From NCBI GenBank assembly GCA_015178975.1, contig WHVD01000291.1, positions 1 to 64,000 on the forward strand: a DNA stretch of 64,000 bases, given 5' to 3'. The position numbers were made by a program, and so were the translations under genes. Shown here in pieces: positions 1 through 12,049 of this stretch (position 1 is the first letter of the stretch; every line of letters begins with the position of its first letter). Below the pieces are notes generated by a model. That model made no database searches. It saw only the letters and a program-made list of their open reading frames with translations, and was not told the origin of the DNA. Source of the DNA: Hysterangium stoloniferum (lineage: Eukaryota; Basidiomycota; Agaricomycetes; Hysterangiales; Hysterangiaceae).

Positions 1-237
1 TGCGCAAGAATATTACATTAGCATATATGCTACAATGGAAAGTAGTAGAAACTCCTGGAATATTCCAGCAGATTCTAGGTAAAATAGCTAAAAATAGGTA
101 AAACAAGTAGCTAGAACATTCTCCCATGTCTCAGATTTTACTGTATATAAGGAGCTCTGCTCCACCACTGAAATATAACTCAATTTACTATACCATATCT
201 GTGTGTTAATGCAGCAAGCAGCTTAGTCAGGATCCCT

Positions 238-430
238 GCCACCTCTAGTTGAGCTTCTGGTACAATCCTACCCCCTTGCCAGTTCGAGCTTCTGGTAATA
301 ATCTTATACCCTTGTCACCTCTAGTTGAACTTCTGACAAGAGTTTCTGTTCCCCTTTGCCACCTCTTAGTTGAGTAGCTGGCTATCCTTTATTACTTATC
401 CACCTCTAGTTGAGTTGTTGGTTATCAATT
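238..430 (+). repeat. Degenerate ~40-base tandem repeat
   Basis: About five imperfect units share a core close to CCACCTCTAGTTGAGCTTCTGG, cut to variants in each unit, each followed by a variable T/C-rich tail. A TATATAAGG box lies upstream near 145. This is the layout of a retrotransposon LTR or leader, but no matching terminal repeat partner is seen. The same array occurs in copy 2 at about 52905-53095. Confidence 0.6.
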
Positions 431-1836
431 AAAGTAAATAAATACTTTAGGTTATATTGAGATTAGAAATACATATATTCTAATTTCTACCCGCTTTTTG
501 GCATAAATAAATACTGAGAATATTCTTGCAAGATCCTTAAGACTACATTAAGATCCTGATAAGTTAGTATCACAGTAGACCCTGTAGGTTAGTGTAAATA
601 AAGCCCATATTAGCCAAATAGTGTTTTATTCTATATCTAATCTTTTGGCCTGTTTATAAATATTTTTACTGTTTGATAAATAGTATAAAATATATATAAA
701 CTAGCTAAAATCGAAGTCAAATCTAGTTTTGGAATCAGTGAATTGTTATTCATATTTGAGTAGTTGTTTTCATAGAAAAAGAACAGCTTGCAAAAGCAGC
801 TCTCAAAACCTTCTTTGCAAAGTAGGGTGCATATATTCAAGTAAACTCTTGACTTCAAGGGTGCTAAGTCTATTCAGGCTGCCACTGATTAATATCAAAT
901 ACTTAAATTATTTTACCTTGCAGTGAATTGAGTATTTGCACATTTTGATAGAGCACTGGACTCCTTTTTCAGAAGATAGTATTAAAACACATGTCAAATG
1001 TAAAACTTAACTTTATTTTACTTCTCTTCTAAGGTTTGAACCTTCAATAAGAACTTTATTTAGTTCTCCCTTTAGTAGAAATATCCTAAGATGTACATAG
1101 TTAGACCCCAGTTTCAATATCTTAGGATTTCCACTAAATACAAGTGTGATATTCTTAAGTCATTAGAACTTCCATTCTCCCACTCCTGATCTTGCCCTCT
1201 CTCTTGTTTCTTTTTGTTTTTTGGTAGCCTTGTTAGTGTTGCCCTAACAATAACACTGTATTGACTATCAAAGTACAATACAGGTAAAAAGGGGGATTTG
1301 TTGCCACAAGCAACTGTAAGGCAGCTGGAGGCCATTAAGATGGGGAATAGGAATTGACCTTTACAGTACAATTTCAGACTGAATAAGTCCAATGAAATGG
1401 GATAAAGGTAAGGGTGGTTCACAAGAAAGAATTGAAAGGTGCAAGGAGATGTTGGTAGCCATGAGTGAGTTGGAGTGGTGAGATCTGACCTTCAACTGTA
1501 AGTATGAAGCTAAGAGTAATATGCAAAGTTTAACTTGTAGCCATTTGAGATGGCTGAGATGATACCACAATCATGGCTTGCAGGACACTTCAAAAGGGTG
1601 TCTTGGGCAAGTTGTGGTTATGGGGTAAAAGTGTCTAAATTCCAAGTTATGCCCACTAGTGTACATTATGTTCCACAAGAGTCTATGTACACACAGGTGT
1701 ACATAGATATTTGAATTAATACAAACTAATATAAATGAAAATATGGGAAATATAATAAATGAAACCACTAAATTTCCTAGAGAGGGGTACCCCTCACGGC
1801 ATCTGGCCCTGAAAAAAACTTGCAAAACGTTTCCTT

Positions 1837-2058
1837 GGCCCTTTTGAGATTATATCACAAGCTGGCTCACTTTCTTCAACTCTCTGACTTCCTGATAATA
1901 TGGAAGCAGTCCACCCTGTTTTCCACATTTCCATGTTGGAAACTTGTGTTCCTAACACTATCTTAGAAGGTATTCAACCTCGGCCTCCTCCAGTCATTAT
2001 TGATGGAGAACCCAAATTTGAAGTTTCCAAGATTTTAGATTCCAAGATTGACAATTAA
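1837..2058 (+). pseudogene. Gypsy pol C-terminal relic, copy 1
   Basis: The translation resembles the stretch between integrase and chromodomain in Ty3/Gypsy chromoviruses. It has an LGPFEI-like motif, then VHPVFHISML, then PVIIDGEPKFEV, which starts a chromodomain. The open part is 1900-2058 (52 codons). An in-frame stop precedes it, and the remaining chromodomain is only faintly recognisable after 2058. No reverse transcriptase or RNase H is found nearby. It is a short dead remnant of an element distinct from the one at 44.7-51 kb. Confidence 0.75.
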
Positions 2059-2196
2059 TCCTTACCCTAGTAAACCTGGACTTTTATCATCACTTCAACT
2101 TCCAACATTCTGACATTTTCCACCATCTGGCTCATTTTTTCTCTTACAGAATCTTACAAGTTCATGCCAATACTTTTGCAAGTCAAGATTATTCAA

Positions 2197-2613
2197 TTAA
2201 TTTAAATTCTCCTTCAAAGTCTCCACTTCTCTGAATTTTGGGTCCTCAGCTACAACTTCCATCTCCTCCTGAACCTCCTCATTATTTTCTGGCCTCCTCT
2301 GAAACTCCATTCTTTCCTCAAGCTCCATGATGACTCCATTTTCCAACCTGGAACCTTCTCCTCCCAGCTCTTCCCATGTATATTTTTCAGTCACTGCCAT
2401 AACACCAATACTGACCATCACCTTTTCCAAGATCTCATTCTGTCTCCATAATTTTTGATCCATTGGCCTAAAACCCTGGATCTGGCTATTGACCATCACT
2501 TCCCATACTTTCAATAATTCTATGGCAATTTGAAGCATGACATTTACGTTCTCCTGCAGAAGATTCTCATCATGAAGATCACACATCTCCTGTGTGCTAG
2601 GTTTAGTTTCCAA
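2197..2613 (-). CDS. Hypothetical acidic ORF, 138 aa, copy 1
   Basis: An open frame opposite to the Gypsy relic encodes a Glu-rich, probably helical protein, with a charged C-terminal half from about residue 75 that could form a coiled coil. I do not recognise the family. The frame is kept in the second copy with two residue changes, but the copies are so similar that this is weak evidence of selection. No intron signals or promoter were identified. It could be an exon of a decayed gene, an accessory ORF of the neighbouring element, or chance. Confidence 0.3.
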   Translation of the reverse strand: METKPSTQEMCDLHDENLLQENVNVMLQIAIELLKVWEVMVNSQIQGFRPMDQKLWRQNEILEKVMVSIGVMAVTEKYTWEELGGEGSRLENGVIMELEERMEFQRRPENNEEVQEEMEVVAEDPKFREVETLKENLN

Positions 2614-3074
2614 TGCTCTGGTGTAGAGAGTTCAATTGGAAAGTAACCTATATGGCTATAGTTTCAAGTCACATCACAAGCACAAATTCTTATATATACT
2701 TTGGCACTCAAGACAACTTCTACACAGCCAAATCAGTTTCATCAATCAGACGTGCAAAAGCTCCATCATGTTCAACACTGCATCATCCTCCAAAGTAGTC
2801 CTCAGTTCCTACTCGAAAACCGACTCCTCACTCCCTAATAGAACTTGAAGAAGTAACATCTCAATTCTTTTCATGCTCAGACATCATACATGAGCCCGAA
2901 CCAGCCTATTCAAACACCTCAAAAGAAACCATTGTTACCTCCATCAAAAAGGTATTCAATCCCCATATGCTCCAGACGATCCTGTCTTTATTTGTCTATA
3001 TAATAACTCCCATGAACTCTTCCACTATCAATTCAATCAAGTACTCTGGTGAGAGTCAGAAGGGAGTCAAGTAG

Positions 3075-6004
3075 AGCCTCATTGAGGTCATTGTCAATTT
3101 GTGTTCCTTGCATGGTTGTGGAGCCTACTCACCACCTGGTTTTAATGTGGTGATTGAATTGCATGCCCCCCTTTATGCTGCAAGATTAGGAACAGAATGT
3201 CCAATCTTCTATATGTATGTATAGCTGGAGGACAAGAGATTTCAACTCAATTGTGGCTCATTTAACAGATACTATATCATTTTATAATTCTAGAAAATTC
3301 AAGGATGTGAATGGGATTTTAATTTGATTAATCAGAAATATTTTCTGCACTATCCAGGTTCCCAGCATTAACCTCATTGTTGAAGCTGTACAAATCAAGC
3401 TCTAGAGTATTATGAGTGAAACTGCAGTATGTGAAGTCGACACATTCAGTGACAGGTTTTATCATATTTCTGGAGGTATTTCTCACCCAAGGCAGTAATT
3501 AATATATTGCCTGTGATGAGGATGAGACTATCTGAGTCTAGGACATGGGCAGGTGGACATCTGAGCACACTTCATGATGGGAGCATCCCAGGCTCTAGTG
3601 TTTGTGTGTCAAACCTGATCTGTTTTCAGGTGGTATCCCCCCCCCCCCCAATTGTCATGATGCTTCTCTGTCTAATCATTTATAGGTGACAACAATGGTC
3701 TGATGGTCTCCTAGTGACTGCAATCATCAATCTAGTGCCACCACCTACATCAAATACAAAAACAGCCCTTTTCTTCCCTGAAGAGATGCTTTTGTACAAC
3801 TATAGGTATATGGATGAAATATCATCATAATAATATTGACAGATTCACTGAAATGGCAAACCATCTGCAAATCTGTTTCTTGGGATGACTGGATACAGGC
3901 TGCTATTCAACACTGTGAATTGTTTGGGGATGGCTTAGTTGAAATGACCTTGGTCAATATTCACACTAGTGCTTGAGGAAGCCAAAGAAGCCTTGCAATG
4001 TGATTGTTGCCTTTTTTTCTTTCAAGAATCAATGTGAATAAATATGTAATATGCCTCTGCAAATGCATCAATGAAGATGACCTGATGGGCTAGCCATCAA
4101 TCTGGTACAACCGCTCTATACTGCACTTGGTGAAGACAAAAGTCCAGTGATTCAACTGATGACACTTTTGGGGTGCATGTCCCAGACCAACCTACTGTAT
4201 TTCTTCAGTCATCAGTTGTCATGGGCATCCTACCAGTGATAACAATAAATCATTTTACAGCGAATCAAATACCCATCTCTGCACTTGAAGAGTTATCATG
4301 GAGTTGTTTATTTTATTCAAGAGTTAACTGATGGTACAAAGAAGGTATGGATTATTACTTTCATTGTTATTTATAAAGGATGCTGATTATGTATGGTTCA
4401 TTAGATTCAATGAATGTCTGGGGACCTCTATGGATGTGTTGTATCACAACTACAGCATTCCACATCTACCCATACATTCAGTATCAGACATTTGCCATAA
4501 TGGAGTTATGATCTACTCAGGATGTTTCGGAAATAGATGACAATCTTTTATACCAGATAATATTGCTGTGAAACATGCCCTTATGTATTGTCTTTAGGAC
4601 ACCAGGAAGTTGCAGTGATAATGAGCATCATGGTGCTGTACTACATAGCCCAGAGCCACTCCCAGCCTGGAAGAGGATTTGTGGAAGCCTGTTGTCAAAT
4701 AGGCTCACTGGTCTGGGCCAACACAGTTTGATAGGACCATGGTGTATTGCTCAATGAACTCTGAATGATATACATGACAGGCAGTGTACGGTAAGGAAAG
4801 AGAAGGAAAACTCCCCAGGGTATATATGCCATGCTCATGTGGTAATAGAAACTAAAAGGGAAGACAAAAGGCAAATCCAACAAAAGGCAAACACAAACAA
4901 TAGTGAGTGTGTAAGACTGGGGTGCCAGGCTTATAATTCGCAATATTTACCTCACACATTCTGGCTGCCCACAGTTGTTCTTAAATAATTATATAAGCAA
5001 TTTTATGATGAAGTGACAAAGTTATTTAAAGTAACTCCAGAAAATTGGCTCCACAAGTATAGTGTAAGGGGCCCAGTGGTGTGTGTTGAGTCCATATCTT
5101 CATTATACTTTGAAACCAGATTCTCAATGCTATTTTTCCATGGCTGCCCATCACCTTCCAGAGTGTCTGACCACCCAGCCTCCACTATGTCCAACGGAAG
5201 CTACTACAAACAATTTTACAGATCCCAATGGAGGCTGCAGTCTTATGTGCAGCATTTAAAATATCTCTTTCTCATCAGTCTGAGGCTCTTTAATCTCTTG
5301 GTACCAGGCTCTCCAACATAGCCCACAATTATCAGCAATGTTGGGTGTTTGGCAAGTTGTCATGGGATGTTTGCCATGGCCCTGTTTTTCTTCTCCTCAC
5401 TTTCACCAATTTGGTGACAATCCCCTAACTTTCCTGTCACTCCAGACATATAATGCATTCACACATCTAACAGACATTGGGATATTGTGCATGTCAATTT
5501 ATACTGATTCCAATTGTATTCCTATGCCACATCTAGGCAAGAACATTCATCATCTCAATCTGATATATCATCATTCTGCTAACCATCATCTGTCTCCTTT
5601 CATTTAATTACCTATTTCATTTCCAGTCTCCATCCCTATTCCCACCAAACTGCATTTGGTAATGGGCGCTGTCATAGCCACATGGCTTTCACATCGTCAC
5701 TCACTTTTGTGGTTAGTATGTTATGTTGCATCACAAGTCAAAGACTCAATTTAAGAACATGGGACTCGGAGATCATGTAAATATCAACCGCATCACTGTG
5801 GGGGAACATCAGCTAAGTGTAATGATGAGACCCTTGGAAGGAGAGGGGGAGGTGAATATTGGGATCGGGTCGAGCATGGTTTTGAAATAAGAGATATATA
5901 GTGGTGGAAACCATGCTATATCATTGAAGTATAATGTAGACCTCCTCGGCGCTCTTCTTTCTCTTCCCTCCGGTTTGGTGAACAACATCTATTTTTCAGT
6001 CTAA
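3075..6004. other. No recognisable gene
   Basis: Only short frames (60-102 codons) are present on either strand and none shows a recognised motif. There is a C13 run near 3637-3649. A short stretch near 4685-4710 recurs in diverged form near 33470. The same holds for the copy-2 equivalent, about 55738-58665. Confidence 0.5.
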
Positions 6005-8429
6005 ACATGATGACAAGCCTTTGTTCACATGAAGAACTGTGTCTTTGAATGCACAGACCACTTTTCAGTCAGACATTATTTTCAGGCCGTTCAGCTGGTG
6101 TGGTGAGGTTCACTTTCACCCAATGATTTAGTCACGAGCTCCTTAGAGAGGCTCGGGGGGTTCTTCACGTTTCGGCGCCTTGATTCGTATGATTACTTTG
6201 GAAATATTTTTATGTGTGGTGTCTACTATATTAGGCATTGTCCATAATTATGAAACCATAATCCGTAGAGACCCAGAAAATCTGGGGGTATGTTGTTTGT
6301 TCAGGTATGGTTATGCGAGGCATACCCGCAGCCATGACCGACCTTCAACGACCAGGCACTGTAGCCTCCTACGGTAGAGTGCCACCTAATAATACTAACA
6401 TAATGCGAGATACAGGGTTACATCCGTATATACGCGAAATCCTGGGGTACCTGTGTTTGCCACTAAAGCTCTTGTGACACCGTTGTATGACAGACAATGA
6501 CATCCCAAGAATTAGCTACACAACCACATGACGACACGACACTGCCCCCAGGTATTGTGGACGAAAGCAAAAGCCTGCGACTCAACAACAAGTAGACACC
6601 AAAATAATAGGAAGAATATCAGACACATTGACCCCACTCATCGCAATGCCCTCCGTAGAAACTCAAGACTCTGAGACAGAATTGTCTAGTCAGTAATGGC
6701 TATGAATCACGACAAATAGCCAACTACTTCCAATGCGATACTGGCCCCATGCATGGTAATCTACGGGAGAGACATCAGCGGAAAGTAGCAAAGTGAACAC
6801 TAAGTAGATAGAAAAGAGAAACAACCATAACAAGCCTTTATAAGCTTTGTAGTGCCTCTATTCTAGTCTGTCGTCATGGAGGTTTTAGGGCCCTGTCAAT
6901 CAGTGGGCTCGTGTATGCAATGCAAGGGGCTCGGCCAATGATGGTCTAGAATTATTCCGGAAAGCGGAAAAAAAAATCAAAAAAGGGGTTTATGCAAAAG
7001 AAAGACATGTACAGGTGTCAGTTTACGAGAAGGGGCAAAAAGGTGTCTAATTCAGTTTTCCGAATGGGGATCCAATTTCTACCCGAAGTGATTCTAAAAT
7101 CAAACGTGGCCGAAATAACATGTTCGTCACCTGTAGAGTGATGAAAGTCTGAAGGGATGGTGTAATAAATCATTTTCCAGCTCGTAGAATCACTTAGGGC
7201 TTTCGATTAAGCTTTGAGAAACTGTTCCTTGATAAAAGAAGTTCTGCAGTGTACATTCCGCTCCGAATTTAAGGTCACATTAGATACTCTCAGTGTGTCT
7301 CGACCAAAAAATACAACAATGGGGTACACATAATTAAAACTAAGTAATTAATAGGTCCACTTGCTACCGAATCGGCCGTTCATGTTCTCCTAACCTGTGC
7401 TCGAGAGGTCCTTCGTCCTACTAGCAACTTGGCGAACTATTATTAGGCGGCTCACCACTGCTCTTGTTGTGGATATGGACGGATACTTAGGGCTTCCGAT
7501 ACGGGACGGAGTTCTGGGCTACTGCTATACATATTAAACGGAATTAGAGTCATGTGAAAGTGTGCGACTTAGTTCGTTGTACGTCATCATGATGAAGCAG
7601 AACGCGATTCTTTTGCTAAACCTCCTAATGTCATGATCCGTGCTATGCTTCGAATTTCAAACGCCAAATCACATCACGAAAATGAAGGGGAAAGCCCAAG
7701 ATCTGGTGACCATCGCTTAGTGTGTCTGCGTTTTAACCTTCTTTAAGCTTTTGTTTAGTTGTCGTTCCTCATCGGTGTGGCTACCACCAACTCAAACGTC
7801 TTACTCAATAATAATTCACTGAGGACTAGTATTTATCTTCTTTAATTTGTCTATAAACTCGCCCTGTACTCCGACGTTGAAATGAGTCGGAATTATAGGG
7901 ATCTGGTCGTGTCAGCCAACGCCCGTGTGTGTTTGCCACATGAAGCTGATCATCAATAGACTTGTAAGCCCGACTGTGCATGCATCATCACCCTGATTCA
8001 CACGTCTCAACGATTCCGTAGCCCCAGTGGTAGATAAGCGTGCCGCGCCAATGAAACGACCATTTGCTTCTTTTCTAGCACCTAGCCCCTTCAAAAACGT
8101 GTTCTCCTCACCTCATTTGTTCCGCATGCCTCATGCCTCATCCCCTTGATTCGTTTTCGTTGCAAAATGTTTTCTAGATGGAACGTTAGTGCAGATGTCA
8201 CAAAGCCGATGGCATAGCGGCGGTCACGGTAGTGGTTGGAGCAACTCTACTTGCCATTAGGTACCAAGCATGCATACACAACTATGTAGAAATTTAAAGT
8301 TTTCAGCCCAAGATATATTGACATAGCCTTGTGAATTTATCCTTTTGTCATTGCAAATACTAGTACAAAAAAAGTAATGTGCAGTATCAAGACACAGTTC
8401 TTCATATGAACAAAGGCTTGTCATCATGT
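6005..8429. mobile_element. 2.4 kb segment with 40-base terminal inverted repeats
   Basis: Bases 6005-6044 and 8390-8429 are inverted repeats of 40 bases with one mismatch, starting ACATGATGACAAGCC. The interior has no transposase or long ORF. A small minus-strand frame (7912-8094, 60 codons) survives in all three copies of the segment in this window. No clear target duplication is seen. It could be a non-autonomous DNA transposon or an invertible segment. In the third copy the interior sits in the opposite orientation relative to the flank at 8430. Confidence 0.6.
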
Positions 8430-8753
8430 AAGCACGATCGTGGCCAAATTGAGGAAGAGTGGTAACAATATTAATTTGGCGCTGCCATCTGTACTGTCGG
8501 TTCAGAATTACTACTACTACATAATTGACGTTTATTTTATAATAATATCGGGCTCAAATTATGCAATTTGCGTGCTGGGAACATTCTTCTTCGAATCTAT
8601 CGCTGCGTCCTCCTTGGAATTTTTAAGATTTAGATTGAAGGGTCTTTAAGTCCGCCACCTGATGAGCTGTCACATCTGTCACAGCCTCATAAATCCCTAT
8701 CCTCTTCCACTAGCACGCCCGTCATCAACCGCGACCAAATACTTTTCATAAAT

Positions 8754-10577
8754 ATGAGCGTACGTAGTACCATCTAGTAAGTGGTACCAGGCGATCTAAT
8801 TTCATTGATACAGACTCTCGCACCGCCCCCTGCTATCGAAGAGGACAAGTTAAGTGATGTAATTCCCGATAGTAATGATATCTCCCGCCAGGTAAACTCT
8901 TTTTTTCACGTCACATACGTGTTTTTTTTTTTTTAACTTGATATTTTATTAGGTGAGCGAACGTCCGTATGAGGACCTAAGCTTGCACTCGGCCATTGAG
9001 GGCCAAGAAAGTAAAATGGACGAATTGGAATCTGATTTGGAGGCACCGGAAGGGGTAAGAAAAAATGTGGCGTTATATGTTGTTGTATGAATGGCTCTAA
9101 ATTAATCGCACTTGACGCGTTTTTCTCCCAGTTTCCTGATGAGCCAGTGTCACCATCCCGGGTCACCCAACAGGTTCAAGCAGCCGAAAAGCAGCAGAAG
9201 CGGAGTGTCAGGAAGGGTCAAGAGGGAGAACTTGTTAATAACAGGAAAGAAATGGATAAGGCGAAGGTATTTTGGACGTGATTTATGAATGTTCTCCTGC
9301 ATTTATTGACGCGCTTCGGATAGATTACGGATTCTATCAAGCGATACTCATACCTGCTTGGACAGACAGATCTTTTCCGTCATTTTGTAGATGTAAAGGT
9401 TCGTTAGTACTGGTTAAGACTCCTGTTTTACTCTCTGACTTGTTTGCAGCGCGCCCGAGATCCTGAGTATGCAGCGCTGATGGACACACAGCCTAAGCCA
9501 AAAGGTCGTGGGCGGAAAAAGGCTACGTAAGTACTTGTGCATTGTGTTCTACACGTGTTCGACGCAATTTATTTTTCTGTTATATTTGTAGCGCTGAAAA
9601 TGACAAACAACATCGGAAAAGTGAAAAGGAAGAGGACGAAGAAATGTTGAAAGGTGGAGAGCTGGCGGTTGACAGCGATGATCAACCATTTGTCTTTGAG
9701 GACTCGCCACCATGCACGTGTTTTATGCATCTTTTTATACTGTCTATGACACTAATACTTGGCACCAGTCATTCACGCAGGGACAATGCGTGACTACCAG
9801 ATTCAGGGGTTGAACTGGATGGTATCGCTGCATCATAACGGTCTTAACGGTATTCTGGCAGACGAGATGGGTCTTGGAAAAACCCTTCAAACTGTCTCCT
9901 TTTTGGCTTACCTCAAGCACTACCGAGATATGCCCGGACCGCATCTTATCGTGGTCCCAAAGAGTACATTGCAAAACTGGGCGCGAGAGTTTTCAAAATG
10001 GGCACCCGACTTTGAAGTTGTAGTTCTGACTGGTACCAGAGAAGAAAGGGTCCGTGTACTGTATTCATGGACGTTTGTCACAGCCACTGACTAGACGACC
10101 TGTAGGCGGAGATTGTTGCTTCACGGCTACTGCCTCAGAAATTCGAAGTTTGTATCACCTCTTATGAGATGTGTCTCCGAGAGAAGAACGTATTCAAGAA
10201 GTTTTCCTTTTCATACATCGTGATCGACGAAGCCCACCGGATTAAAAATGTCGACTCTATTCTCTCCCAGATTGTGCGCATATTCATTTCCCGTGGTCGG
10301 ATGCTCATCACCGGTACACCACTCCAAAACAACCTCCAAGAACTCTTCTCACTCCTCAACTTCATCTGTCCGGAGATCTTCTCGGACTTTATAGATTTGG
10401 ATAGTTTCTTGCACAAGGATGATGAATCGGGATCGGGAGAGGATGCGAGCAAGAAGGTTGTGGAAGCTTTGCATAAGATTCTGCGCCCGTTCTTGCTCCG
10501 GAGGGTGAAGGTTGACGTAGAGAAAAACCTTTTGCCTAGTGAGTGTTTTCAAGATTATGCTGATGGAGACGAGTTCT
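8754..10577 (+). pseudogene. ISWI-type SNF2 ATPase, copy 1, 3'-truncated
   Basis: N-terminal part of an ISWI chromatin remodeller, the motor that slides nucleosomes using ATP. A spliced reading gives exons 8754-8759, 8814-8891, 8953-9054, 9132-9266, 9342-9398, 9450-9526, 9592-9713, 9769-10049 and 10106-10538. They join in one open frame of 430 codons. Seen are an acidic N-terminus, the LLGQTDLFRHFVD and [10 protein letters not shown] segments typical of [17 protein letters not shown], the Walker A motif DEMGLGKT (residues 224-231), DEAH (327-330) and TGTPLQNN. The first exon is just Met-Ser, with a GTACGT donor that fits the phase. The intron after 9713 has a GC donor. Sequence stops at 10577 inside intron 9, so the second helicase lobe and HAND-SANT-SLIDE domains are missing. 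ISWI proteins usually exceed 1000 residues. Confidence 0.9.
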
Positions 10578-11560
10578 TTCAATGACGAGAAGGTTGCGAC
10601 GGCGGAAGGTGGGACCATGAGGGAGTTGAAGGCGTTGGCGCACCTGTATGCCCATGCACCTCACCAACTACTTTTTCAAGCTTTCCGTAATCGAGCGGCT
10701 TATTCATTAATATGCACACTTTTTTGTGTACCCTTCAGAACTATGATTGCAACATTTTACGGGCGGCATTATCGAACAATTGTTCGTCACTTGTAGCTAT
10801 GAGCCTTTCGGGTGTGAAATCCCGCATTTATTAATATCTGCAAAATATTGTACAGGTAGTTTATTTGTACCAAGATGATCTCAAATGACATAGGACTATC
10901 TTACTTCTTCCATAACTTGCTCTCCCTCTTGATGAGTTTTAGTTGGAATGTCCTTGCCCTTCAAAACGCTCGCGGAATTAACCAATTTATAACGATATCG
11001 CCAGTGTATACATTTCCCACTCTTATATAAACCACTTCCCTGATTCTAAGATGCCTGAGTGGGTCCCGAGGTTTGATTGCGAAAATATCGAGCGAGGCGA
11101 GCACTAATCAGCCATTGTCACAAGAACCGTCTGGCACATTTGATTGCAATCTTTGCGAAAAACCGTGCTTCACAGAGTAGGAAGATAAGACAATGAGTTC
11201 TTTTGTGAATCTATTTCACTCTATCCCAGCCTTCGGGAATATGCGTTTGTTGGAGACCTTTGCGCTGCCTTTCTTGGACCGAGTGTAAAGTAGGAACTAA
11301 GAAAGATAATGATCCGCCGGCTACGCCGACGAATCCCATTTCCCCAGTATATTTAATTGAAGTATTGGATACATGTGAAGGCGGTATTAGTCGGAGATAT
11401 AGATGGCGAATTTTAGGTATGGAATTTGGGAGGTGCGGGGTTAGCGTGGATATACACGGGAGCTCCCATGCTGGTTCGTCAGATCATACCACCACAAATG
11501 TGAATGAAAAAAATACAGGTGAACTAATCATGTACAAGCCAGCAGTGGCAGTATGTGCCG
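10578..11560 (+). repeat. Dispersed repeat R1, copy at the ISWI break
   Basis: Begins at the copy-1 breakpoint and resembles 16806-17640, 24900-25340 and 31620-31805. Landmarks are a GGACCATGAGGGAGTTGAAG-like start (not in all copies), CTACTTTTTCAAG, a CTTATATAAA box near 11022 and a short frame ending in ISRRYRWR near 11385-11412. The TATA box and the shared short frame suggest a captured promoter plus first exon. The function of the encoded peptide is unknown. Confidence 0.6.
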
Positions 11561-12015
11561 TATCGTAACGCGTGGGTAACGCAGTGACCCGCCTTGTTCA
11601 CGGAGGGGTATACGTCGGTACACGGTGGACGCGAGCAAAAAAGCGTTAGGATTACTAAGCTACTGTACACAATTATATTAGGACCCACAAGTGTCATCAT
11701 GTTGAGATTATTACTGAACCTCAAATATTTCAGCAGGCCGTCCTGAGTAAGCGTAATATTGGTTAGCTGATACCGTTGATGCTAACATGGTGTCACGGCA
11801 CCATGTTAGCATCAACGGATATTATATATTTAGTGGATATTCTTATTAATTCTTCGAGTACTTTCGAAATTGAATTCATTGGAGCATATAATATTTACCA
11901 CACATTTTCAAAACTATGAATATTCTCAGATATATTTTATATATTCCTTGAATTTTAGAACATATTCCGAGATTAAAAAATTTGAACCCCAGCACTGCTT
12001 CGAATCGAAAAGGGA
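11536..12015. repeat. Dispersed repeat D2, short form
   Basis: Closely matches 29242-29510 plus 30095-30290. The right-hand locus has about 560 additional bases in the middle. The left part begins near AGCCAGCAGTGGCAGTATG and the right part is an AT-rich stretch ending near GAACCCCAGCACTGC. No ORF with recognisable motifs. Confidence 0.7.
11773..11818. repeat. Perfect 20-base hairpin with 6-base loop
   Basis: Arms 11773-11792 and 11799-11818 are perfect reverse complements (CCGTTGATGCTAACATGGTG) around the loop TCACGG. The related locus at 29494-29533 has the same left arm, the loop in reverse-complement form (CCGTGA), and a right arm matching for only 14 bases with changes. It marks the junction where the two D2 copies diverge. 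Confidence 0.8.
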
Positions 12016-12049
12016 CCCTAAGCGCTTATGTGTTTCTACGCACTGTATC

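Larger units (their letters stand above)
1..10577. repeat. Segmental duplication, copy 1
   Basis: This block matches 52668-63232 in the same orientation, with sparse substitutions and a few small indels. The offset stays near 52,660 throughout. The left end is cut by the window edge, so the true start is unknown. The right end is sharp: both copies share the bases up to 10577 (63232 in copy 2). Copy 1 then switches to dispersed repeat R1, while copy 2 continues into ISWI coding sequence. The break falls inside an ISWI intron, so copy 1 looks like the truncated derivative at this end. The low divergence suggests a recent event. Confidence 0.95.

Noticed and set aside
238..430. Possible CRISPR-like array
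   Set aside because: Repeats are degenerate, the tails are not unique spacers of constant length, and the genome is eukaryotic.
8440..8649. 69-codon frame with a Tyr run
   Set aside because: The Tyr run is a TAC microsatellite that varies in length between copies, and nothing else suggests coding.
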